The notes beneath the pieces are model-generated. The model was not told where the DNA came from. It was given only the letters and a program-made list of their open reading frames with translations, and did not search any database. A stretch of DNA of 64,000 bases from Crossaster papposus (Eukaryota; Echinodermata; Asteroidea; Velatida; Solasteridae): assembly GCA_037893245.1 (NCBI GenBank), contig JBAIAA010000095.1, positions 868,001-932,000 on the forward strand, read 5' to 3'. Numbering within the stretch: position 1 is the stretch's first letter; each line of letters begins with the position of its first letter. Shown here piece by piece: positions 58,201-64,000 of this stretch. Position numbers and translations under genes: made by a program.

Positions 58201-61200
58201 AAATAGGCACCGGAAGACAAATTAGCGTAAGTTTTTAGGTAATAAAGAGACAGTGGCACTTAGGGAGACATTTTCAGTGTCTCCCTAAGTGTCTAGCTAC
58301 CCTACAAAACAATATCTGGGAGTTATTTTTGTCCTAGAACGACCGATTTTGGTCTAAATAGCATAAATCTCGAAGATCTTAGAGAAAAGGGTTAGGGTAT
58401 AAACAAGTTAGGACTGTTTTAAGTTTGTGTACATCTCTATGGGATTGTCTCCCAAGTGCCTATTTGGAGGTATAATGTTGTAAATGATGAGTCAAGACGA
58501 AGTATACCCTCAACTTAACACAAATATTAAAATTAATTTCAAAACTATTTTGGTAAACAAACTTAATTAATATGAAAGAGAACCTAATTGCTGACCTACT
58601 GTTAAAATAAAAGGCCACGATTTGAAAATCCCAATTTCAAATTACTTGCGACTGAATATGATAATGACACCTGCAAAACGCAACTGTCTGCGGTTATGTT
58701 GTACACACATCACAAAAAGTATCGACGGAGACACTAACAAATGAGCCAATAATGAACGGCCCGAAAGGGTATGGATTAATCGAAGCAAATAACCCAGTGC
58801 ATAATTTTGTTCTGCGTATTTTGACACCTCGATTGTTGAGATGCAATGTTGCGGAGCGACGTTATTTTCATTTCAATGGTCGTAGGCCAATGTGTCCCTT
58901 TCACAACACAGATTTATTGTTTTCATTCAACTTCAACTTTGCCATGACTTTATCTTCAGTACTTTGTTATTGTGTACACGTGCATAAAGCATAAACCTGA
59001 TCGTTCAAAACAATAATGTAAACCTGCTTCTATAGGGATGATTGTCACTTTTTAAACTGGACCTACGACCATTAAAATGACAATAACTCCGCTCCGCAAC
59101 ATCGTATCTCAACAATCGAGGTGTCAAAATACACAGAACAAAATTATGCACTGGGTTATTTGCTTCGATTATTCCATACCCTTTCGGGCCGTTAATTATT
59201 GGCTCATTTTAAGTGTATCGATATTTTTTGTGAAGGGGCTTAGTACGCTCGCACTCTTATATAGAAGAGCGCAAGGTGCATTGTGGGATAGATGCAAAAA
59301 GAGGCTCATTTAATTGCATGTAACTTTGCAACCAAAAGAATACATTCAGAAATTCAAAAATTCAAAAATCTATATAAAGTTTCATAATCTGTAAAAAACA
59401 TCTGTTTATTTCTCTACCTATGTGTAAATTTGATTCACCCTGTATGAGATTGATGGTGTTAAAATGAGGCAGTTACGATATATTAATTTGATAGATTGAA
59501 CATTAACATGATAAAAAGATGCCTTAGAGTTTATGCAATATGCAATATGCCACCCCCACCCCCACCCTACCCTAACTCCTAACTCCTAACCCCCACCCCT
59601 AACCCCCCTCCCCCCATAAAATATAAATCTACAATTTTTTTTAAATCATGATAAAAAATAGGACCACATTTAAGGAATATTTTACTACACAACACGACAA
59701 AATACAAAAAAGAAATCGAAATAAAGCCATTGGTGCCGATGGTTGCAGACCTAAAAAAATTCACTCGAAATGGAACATTCGATGCTAATTGTAAATCTAT
59801 GGGAAAAGAGGGCCTAACATTTCGATCTTAACAAGATCTTCTTCAGAGACATAATGACTGTGTACAAGAAACAAACATAGGGCAACATACAGCATGATGC
59901 ACATCGTGGCTGGCGGGAGAAACACAAAATAAAAAGCGTGTACAGAGCCCAGTGGAACAACAAAAGGAGGATTAGGCTGAGGGATTAAAGGGCGAGGTCA
60001 GTGTGGGTAGGATCAAAGAAAGAACTAACAAAGAAGTATTAATAGGAGAAATGTATTTGAGATATAGGCCTATAGTTGATTTACATTCAGTTGGTCATAT
60101 TTAATTGACTAGGACAAATATCGTTATTGAGAAACATGCAGCTTTGCAAAATTATAGTTTGAGCGATTGACAATTTCTTGTTTTGATTCAAATATCTTCC
60201 TGTATGCAACTCTGTCCCATCTCTTAAAAGCCAACCTACTCTAAACGGTTCTATATTGACTTTTATACTGACCATTCCCCCCACCTCCCACCCCCTCCCC
60301 CTCCCCCACCCCACCCCCACCCCTCCCCCCCACCCCCACCCCCTCCCCCTCCCCCGCTAGTTTCATCGATAACCTCATGCAATGCATGATCCTTCAATTT
60401 GTTTGACATGTTCGACTCTTTGCTATTGCTCGATTGTCAATCTTTCTTTTTTCCCCTTATCTGTCTAAATCTTTATTCCCTAATCATATCCCATCCCTCC
60501 CTTCGTTTGTCTCGGAATTGATCTTTTTCCAGGGTCACGGTTCTGAGAAAGTCAAGTGGGGGAGACAGGGCACAAGTTTATTCCGTTTAATACCATTAGG
60601 GACGGCCTCGAATTCTCTCGTTGCGATTTCTCTATCACTAGATCAGACAGAAATTCAGTTTGCCCTGCCGTAATTGCGATTTGAACATGCACCCTAATCA
60701 CACCAGGCCGATGCAGTAATTATACACTACAAGCCCGAGGCCATTTTCATAGAGCGTCTTAAGCATAACAATTGCTTAAGCACAAAACATTCTTGCTTAG
60801 TAAAACCAGCTTACCAGCCACAACTCTAGGGGCCAATTTCATAGAGCTGCTAAGCACAAAAATATGCTTAGCATGACAATTTGTCCTTGCCAAAAAGAAG
60901 GTTACAAACCAAATTTTCACGTGAACTTTATTGTGTTTGATTGATAATCAGCTGTTTTTTTGCTTAGCATGAAAAACATCTAGAATTTTGGCTGGTAACC
61001 TGGTTTTTTTTGAGCAAGACTTTTTGGTGATATTATTTGTGATTGGTATTTATCTGTTGTTAGCTTAGCATAACGATCACATCGAATTTTGGCTCTGATT
61101 TACCAAGCAAAGTTTGTTAATTGTGCTTAAGCAACATTTTGGGCTTAAGCAGTTCTATGAAATTGGCCCCTGAATACAACGAATTTAATCATGACTTTAA

Positions 61201-64000
61201 ACTCCGTTATTTATTCCTTTTGGCATGCTGTCATCTTGAAGAAAATAATAATTTGTTGGGAGAACATTTCCATTAGTATAGTCTTGTTTACAAGACGTTA
61301 CTATTGTACATTTGTACTTTTGCAAATATATACCAACAGACGGCGCACTTTACAGGCCAAATACGCAATCCGATTTTGTTGTGTCAATCCATATGTACGT
61401 TTGTCAAACACAGGCTCCGGTGCGATGGTGGATACAGCTGCATTTTATAAACTACGTAGAACGCACACGAAGCCGAAATATGAAAAAGCCACGACGTTCG
61501 CGAATTTGCGCGCGGGCGCTGAAATAACACAAGGGTCTTGTGGGCAAGACTACGTTGACACCTGTCAACTAGGCAATAACGTGCACTTTTTAAATTGCAA
61601 AACAGCTGGTGAGCAATTTGGCGGCAACATTGCCAGTCATGCGCAACCGCGTTTATTTAAAATTAAGTAGTGTCATATGCATACATGTCCGTGCACTATC
61701 TGTACGCGCAGCTGGCAAAATTAGGTCAAGGAACCTACTTCATAATGAAGCTATAATTTAGACGTTAAGAAAACATTTTGTTCAATAATCAACTACTTGT
61801 ACAAAATTGATTTTATTGGACTATTAAGACCTAATTTTGTAACATCACATATTGTGTGACATTTAGCCCATAGGTCAAGTGGGGATAAAAAGTGATACCT
61901 TGTTCCATAACCGCAGTACTTCGAAGTGAACAGTTTCTAAAAATGCATTATACTATCCAAAGCTGCTGTACTTCTTACTAAGTAAGTTTTTATTGCCATT
62001 ATTTTTTGGAGTAATAACCAAACGTATACGATCCCTTTTAAATTCACAGGCGCGGTTCAGATATTTCTCGGTGCGAAAGGACCTCCGATTGTGCTTCACA
62101 AAATAAAATCTGGAGCTAAAACTACTGGCACAATTCAAGATATAGGCCTATTGGTATCATTTGTTTAAAGAAAGATTATCCATCCATTGGTAGGTAGTCT
62201 TGACCTAGGGTGGATAAGTATGCTTGTCTGTTTTGGTGGGCCACCCTGTACGGCCACCGTCTACGTTTCAAGACCAAAGTATCATCGTTTTGGCCTAAAT
62301 GTAGCCATGTTTTCTGTGTTTCAGTAAGGACGTACGCCTTCCGGTTCAGCTACAGCGGGCTATGGCGGCAGAAGCAGAAGCAGCCAGGGAGGCCAGGGCA
62401 AAGGTCAGTCTCCTCGATAAGCCTTGCTTTGATATACACTCCAAAACACTTCAATATTAAGACATCCCTATAGGCTTGTGCACAAAAACTAAAACTAACG
62501 CTAAAACTAACTCTATCGCTATACTTAGTATAACGCTTATAACGCGTTATAAACGCTAACGCTTACAACGCGTTATAAACGCTAACGCTTACAACGCGTT
62601 ATAAACGCTAACGCTTATAACGCGTTATAAACGCTAACGCTTATAACGCGTTATAAACGCTAACGCTTATAACGCGTTATAAACGCTAACGCTTATAACG
62701 CGTTATAAACGCTAACGCTTATAACGCGTTATAAACGCTAACGCTTATAACGCGTTATAAACGCTAACTCTAACTCCAACTCTAACTCTAAACCTATAAT
62801 CATTGTCAAATTGTCGATTTTAAATATAGGGCGGCACTAATACTACTTTCGCCCCAATAAGGTGTGTCGCCCGTAGTCCCAACCGAGAAAATATCAATAA
62901 TACTAACGACAATTAGGAAGACACTTTCATAATGCTTGTGCACAACAACTAACTATATTACCTAACCCTAAACCTTATCATTGTCAAAATGGCGATTTTA
63001 AGAATATGGCGACACTAATCGCCCTAGTTAGTGTGTCGCCCTGTTATAACAAAAACAATTTAAAAAACGTAGCTCCAACTCAGAAAATATCAATATAGGC
63101 CTAGTTATTATTATTACCCCCGATCATTGGGCCAATGAAACATTCCAAATACAATCAAAGCTGCCCTGAGAAGTATACTCCTAGATGCAGCCATCTCGGA
63201 ACAAGGCAGCTAAACCCACCATAGGTTATTAACCATCCCTACCCCTTACGGGTACTCCTGGGTGGGGAGAAGCAAAGAGTGACCAACCTTCAAATCCAAG
63301 AAAGTGCCTTGCATAATTAGGGCACATGCACCACAACCCGGGCTGGATTCGAACCCCCATAACCTGCAGAATGACCCGCAGACCACAACATCAATGCTCC
63401 AGATTCAGACCACCACGAGGCCACAGCACTCCACTTAAGTCAATGGCCTGTAATTAACACGCTCACCAGGGATCTCGACCACATGAGGGGGAACAGCCAA
63501 ATCAGGTCTTGGACCAAAATTAATCACTTGTACCATACAGTTTTGCACAGGTGCACATAGTACACTTTACCCTACAGTACAAAACCAATCTTCACATGAT
63601 TGTGATGCAGTTGGCATGGACACACATAGTGACATTTCTTACCTGAATAATTTTATTTAGTCGTCCAAACTAAGGTAAGTATTTGAGCCGTTTTTTCCTC
63701 ATCTTATTTCCAATGATCCTTTAAAATGCTTTTTCTCCAAAGTCCTTGGTCCGATTTTAACCAAACTTGGCCACATTGACAAACGACCCAAACTTCATAT
63801 ATGGTGATGTCAAAGGTCATCTTGTGGTCACTGGGGGTCATTTTATTGAACAAATACAAAATGCTTCTTCCACAGTCTTCACCCGATGACAAATAACCAA
63901 ACTTGGTCAGTTGCACCCCATGTAGGGTGTACACAGATTTTAGCCAAAGGTGTCACCTATAGTGGTAATAACGGTCATCTGGTAAAAATAAAAAAAGGCA
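40143..64000 (+). CDS. STOM: Stomatin (SPFH/band 7 protein), seven exons, 3' partial
   Basis: Exons are 40143-40236, 42633-42739, 46009-46081, 49713-49795, 51657-51860, 55638-55693 and 62325-62403. Phases match and the 696-nt frame (232 codons) is open; the last part of the protein is beyond the window. Stomatins are cholesterol-binding oligomeric scaffolds on the inner face of the plasma membrane that modulate ion channels. Seen here: a short polar N-terminus, the hydrophobic hairpin [17 protein letters not shown] with its key Pro59, [20 protein letters not shown], and the band 7 core through [15 protein letters not shown]. Cysteines in GICGW and LPCIE match the palmitoylated positions of vertebrate stomatin. 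Start ATG is taken at 40143 (G at +4); an in-frame ATG at 40098 would add 15 residues. A STOML3-like family member is the main alternative. Confidence 0.92.
41072..41447. mobile_element. 375-bp inverted-repeat element
   Basis: TAAGCCAGTTCGATATTCCC and AATGTCGAAGTGGCTTA are inverted ends with CTGCGCGTGTGCAC / GTGCACATGCGCAG next to them. Its interior (TTCGAACAAAGTTCCCATCG) resembles 8990-9245. Related ends also occur at 17893 and 20180. Confidence 0.75.
41482..41972. mobile_element. 490-bp inverted-repeat element
   Basis: CCTTTCTTTACACAGGATGG with GCGACCTTTGTGCC at the left; GGGACAAAGGTCGCAGCCCT with GTGTAAAAAGG at the right. Stomatin intron 1. Confidence 0.78.
42202..42563. mobile_element. 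MITE family B, near full length
   Basis: TTAAAGGTATGATACACCAT to GGTGTATCCTGCCT. Its end lies 70 bp before stomatin exon 2. Confidence 0.83.
42633..42739 (+). CDS. STOM: Stomatin exon 2: membrane hairpin
   Basis: Phase 1-0 exon of 107 nt. CGWIL, a long hydrophobic run, then [10 protein letters not shown], with the hairpin proline. The donor is AAG|GTGGGT. Confidence 0.92.
43658..43765. mobile_element. MITE family C, terminal fragment
   Basis: TTAAAGGGATCGTATACGTT through CCATAAAACTAACCTGTA. It then passes into an unrelated TCCTGCAAAATCC-rich repeat. Confidence 0.75.
43766..44300. repeat. TCCTGCAAAATCC-rich repeat
   Basis: Many dispersed words of the form TGAATCCTGCAAAATCCTGC in stomatin intron 2. 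The words resemble those in 9641-10040. No clear unit length. Confidence 0.55.
44398..44585. mobile_element. MITE family B, right half
   Basis: Starts in the self-complementary centre (CCGGCGATCGTGAATTTG) and ends GGCGTATCCTACCTTTAA. Fragment in stomatin intron 2. Confidence 0.75.
45480..45588. mobile_element. MITE family B, right third
   Basis: Contains TGCCTACAATTATTATTTAC and ends GGTGTATCCTACTTTTAA. Truncated. Confidence 0.7.
45665..45890. mobile_element. MITE family A, right terminus shortened
   Basis: Starts AACCAGTTCGCACCGG. The right end reads GATGTTAAAGAACTGGTT, lacking about 13 bp of the terminal repeat. In stomatin intron 2. Confidence 0.83.
46009..46081 (+). CDS. STOM: Stomatin exon 3: EYERA segment
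   Basis: Phase 0-1 exon of 73 nt encoding [20 protein letters not shown], a diagnostic band 7 stretch. The donor CAG|GTTGGT is weak, like that of P450 gene A exon 3. Confidence 0.92.
46121..46444. mobile_element. Inverted-repeat element family R
   Basis: AATATGTGACCTGCTCCTGA and GGGAGCAGGTCACATTATAT, starting 40 bp after stomatin exon 3. Confidence 0.75.
46498..46680 (+). mobile_element. tRNA-derived SINE, family S3
   Basis: GGTTACGGTGTTACGACTCG head, then TTCTTGGGCAAGACACTTTA and CCACCCATGAGTATAAA, matching the reverse complement of 63230-63435. It lies in stomatin intron 3. Confidence 0.65.
46881..47914 (+). repeat. 1.03-kb intronic tandem duplication, unit 1
   Basis: From GCAAGTGTGAAACTAAATGT to TACCTGTGAATCCTC. 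Followed without spacer by a near-identical unit. Contains one family B MITE and GTGGAGAAAAACTGCC. Stomatin intron 3. Confidence 0.93.
47297..47673. mobile_element. MITE family B inside the tandem duplication (copy 1)
   Basis: TTAAAGGTAGTATACACCAT to GTGTTCTACCTTTAA, with an intact centre GCGATCGCCGTCCGTCGATC. Duplicated together with its flanks. Confidence 0.87.
47915..48946 (+). repeat. 1.03-kb intronic tandem duplication, unit 2
   Basis: Begins GCAAGTGTGAAACTAAATTT and ends TACCTGTGAATCCTC. Only a handful of differences from unit 1 were noticed, so the duplication is young. Confidence 0.93.
48331..48706. mobile_element. MITE family B inside the tandem duplication (copy 2)
   Basis: Nearly identical to 47297-47673, displaced by 1034 bp and with identical flanks. 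It was copied by the segmental duplication rather than by transposition. Confidence 0.87.
49338..49574. mobile_element. MITE family A, complete
   Basis: Starts CCAGTTCGCGCCGG and ends GGCGCGAACTGATT. In stomatin intron 3, 140 bp upstream of exon 4. Confidence 0.85.
49713..49795 (+). CDS. STOM: Stomatin exon 4: early band 7 domain
   Basis: Phase 1-0 exon of 83 nt: [20 protein letters not shown] and then SFDVPPQE. Donor GAG|GTAAAG. Confidence 0.92.
49796..51656. other. Stomatin intron 4, mostly unassigned
   Basis: AT-rich. A GGTCTCCACAGGG / TGGAGACC repeat at 49975-50070 is related to 31095-31260. Apart from the SINE-like scrap near 51461-51535, I see nothing else. Confidence 0.5.
51657..51860 (+). 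CDS. STOM: Stomatin exon 5: band 7 core
   Basis: Phase 0-0 exon of 204 nt (68 codons) including [10 protein letters not shown] and [20 protein letters not shown], and ending SHFMQ at CAG|GTAGGC. Its 3' part plus the start of the intron is repeated twice more downstream in decayed form. Confidence 0.94.
51936..52090 (+). pseudogene. Decayed tandem copy 2 of stomatin exon 5 (3' part) and intron start
   Basis: Nearly identical to 51779-51935 with a period of 157 bp. The loss of one A in ACTAAAAACC shifts the frame to a TAG. The ending TTTCATGCAG|GTAGGCAGT, including the splice donor, is unchanged. Confidence 0.9.
52091..52200 (+). pseudogene. Decayed tandem copy 3 of stomatin exon 5 (3' part)
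   Basis: Third copy with more substitutions and small insertions (for example ACTAATTAGAACC), yet the donor TTTCATGCAG|GTAGGT is still intact. A MITE starts exactly after it at 52201. Confidence 0.85.
52201..52558. mobile_element. MITE family C, full length
   Basis: TTAAAGGGATCGTATACGTT to ACGTATACGATCCCTTTAA. It begins right at the end of the third stomatin exon-5 copy. Confidence 0.87.
53141..53522. mobile_element. MITE family B, full length
   Basis: AAAGATAGTATACACCATTT to GGTGTATACTACCTTTAA, in stomatin intron 5. Confidence 0.83.
54118..55050. mobile_element. Inverted-repeat element family F with a nested element
   Basis: Starts GGCCGTGTCTAGAGCTGCAG and ends CACTCGTTTCGGACACGGTC. It contains AAATGGCGACAGCAACAACG, matching the inside of 34374-34892, and is split by the family G element at 54524-54996. 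Confidence 0.8.
54524..54996. mobile_element. Element family G, copy 2, nested in family F
   Basis: Bounded by TTTAG on both sides, a likely 5-bp target-site duplication. Ends GGTTGCGCAC and GTGCACCC. Confidence 0.8.
55419..55567. repeat. 21-bp minisatellite
   Basis: Six or so units of AAGAACCACCCTACCTCTTC plus T, ending 70 bp before stomatin exon 6. Confidence 0.88.
55638..55693 (+). CDS. STOM: Stomatin exon 6
   Basis: Phase 0-2 exon of 56 nt: [18 protein letters not shown], followed by a split Ile codon. Donor AT|GTGAGT. Confidence 0.92.
55743..55976. mobile_element. MITE family D, diverged
   Basis: GGGGCCAATTTCATAAAACA to TTTTATGAAATTGGCCCC. It begins 50 bp after the stomatin exon 6 donor. 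Confidence 0.83.
56001..56702. mobile_element. 700-bp inverted-repeat element, GC-rich
   Basis: TATACCCCCGTCACACCGGA and TCCGGTGTGACGGGGGTATA bound the unit; the inverted ends extend about 40 bp through GCGTCCTTACTGCGTCC. The interior consists of degenerate GGCGTCC / GGACGCC words with many local hairpins. The frames in it differ between strands and match no family. Confidence 0.85.
56875..57375. repeat. Dispersed repeat ending in GGCCACCCTGTA
   Basis: 57176-57375 matches 62050-62250 (GAGCTAAAACTACT, CCATCCATTGGTA, GGGCCACCCTGTA). 56875-57010 matches 5110-5290 in reverse complement. Probably one element family. Confidence 0.6.
57560..57727. mobile_element. 170-bp MITE with GGGTCAA motifs
   Basis: GCACTCTAAAAAATGACACC and TTTTTTTAGAGTG are inverted ends. 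The interior holds several GGGTCAAA / TTGACCC words. Confidence 0.75.
58196..58474. mobile_element. Repeat family V, copy 2 (inverted)
   Basis: Reverse complement of 26489-26765 with few changes: TTCCAAATAGGCACC to GTGCCTATTTGGAGG. Confidence 0.8.
58709..59233. mobile_element. Long inverted-repeat element family L, copy 2
   Basis: ATCACAAAAAGTATCGACGG to TATTTTTTGTGA. The arms contain GGCCCGAAAGGGTATGG and its complement. In stomatin intron 6. Confidence 0.82.
60270..60357. repeat. Pyrimidine-rich CCCCACC tract
   Basis: About 88 bp almost entirely C with scattered T and A (CCCCACCCCCACCCCTCCCC). A similar stretch with CCCTAACTCCTAA lies at 59549-59620. Stomatin intron 6. Confidence 0.85.
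60739..61170. mobile_element. Two family D MITEs, one inside the other
   Basis: An outer left end (AGGCCATTTTCATAGAGCG) at 60739 is interrupted at 60829 by a second left end GGGGCCAATTTCATAGAGCT. One right end TTCTATGAAATTGGCCCC closes the unit at 61170. Compound or nested insertion. Confidence 0.75.
61880..62042. mobile_element. MITE family C, right half
   Basis: GGGGATAAAAAGTGATACC to ACGTATACGATCCCTTTTAA. Fragment in stomatin intron 6. Confidence 0.75.
62050..62250. repeat. Dispersed repeat ending in GGCCACCCTGTA, copy 2
   Basis: Parallel to 57176-57375. It ends 75 bp before stomatin exon 7. Confidence 0.6.
62325..62403 (+). CDS. STOM: Stomatin exon 7
   Basis: Phase 2-0 exon of 79 nt: [20 protein letters not shown] and REARAK, the start of the C-terminal coiled-coil helix. 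Donor AAG|GTCAGT. No further stomatin exon was found up to 64000. Confidence 0.93.
62530..62766. repeat. 26-bp self-complementary minisatellite
   Basis: About nine units of GCTAACGCTTATAACGCG followed by TTATAAAC. Each contains the perfect palindrome TTATAACGCGTTATAA. Starts 127 bp after stomatin exon 7. Confidence 0.93.
63230..63435 (-). mobile_element. tRNA-derived SINE, family S3
   Basis: Minus strand: GGGTTCGAATCC-type box B, GCACTTTCTTGGATTTG and CCACCCAGGAGTACCCG. A SINE in the last visible stomatin intron. Confidence 0.65.

Noticed and set aside
61191-61670. 159-residue open frame on the plus strand
   Set aside because: It lies inside a stomatin intron, matches no family I recognise, and has no domain-like composition. 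Chance open frame.
62530-62766. CRISPR array
   Set aside because: Units are contiguous with no unique spacers, and the genome is eukaryotic. The same holds for 15010-15410 and 55419-55567.

Overview
The window is eukaryotic and comes from an animal. All recognisable coding sequence is split into short exons with GT-AG borders and conserved intron phases, separated by kilobase introns full of short inverted-repeat transposons and tRNA-derived SINEs. The gene content (a membrane-mucin-like EGF/SEA protein, two CYP2-type P450s, a stomatin) together with the MITE-rich AT-biased background fits an invertebrate deuterostome. An echinoderm, possibly a sea star, is my best guess, but that is inference. 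No prokaryotic features, CRISPR arrays, rRNA or functional tRNA genes were seen.

Layout: (1) 473-9358, + strand: the last nine exons of a type I membrane protein whose 5' part lies before the window. It encodes EGF - EGF - EGF - SEA - EGF - transmembrane - cytoplasmic tail, the layout of EGF-containing transmembrane mucins. (2) 9359-17090: intergenic, MITEs, a SINE and a 20-bp minisatellite. (3) 17091-25454, + strand: a complete six-exon CYP2-like P450 (499 aa). (4) 25455-27988: intergenic, with a broken LINE endonuclease fragment. (5) 27989-38234, - strand: a second complete six-exon CYP2-like P450 (503 aa), convergent with the first and with every intron in the same place and phase. (6) 38235-40142: intergenic, with a decayed CYP2 exon-4 relic (+ strand) and a SINE. 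(7) 40143 to beyond 64000, + strand: seven exons of a stomatin (232 codons in the window); the C-terminal exon or exons lie past the right edge.

The frame stays open through every proposed splice: 1253 nt for the mucin-like gene, 1500 and 1512 nt for the P450s, 696 nt for the stomatin. That is the main support for the exon models. The two P450s are ER-anchored monooxygenases made by duplication; the genes on either side are functionally unrelated to them. Almost everything else is repeat. At least ten MITE families can be defined internally because two or more copies occur in the window, and several are nested or abut exactly. The most interesting points are the EGF/SEA/TM mucin with a candidate autocleavage site, a GC-AG intron in one P450, decayed tandem copies of a stomatin exon that retain their splice donors, a recent 1.03-kb intronic tandem duplication, and a self-complementary minisatellite beside a stomatin exon.
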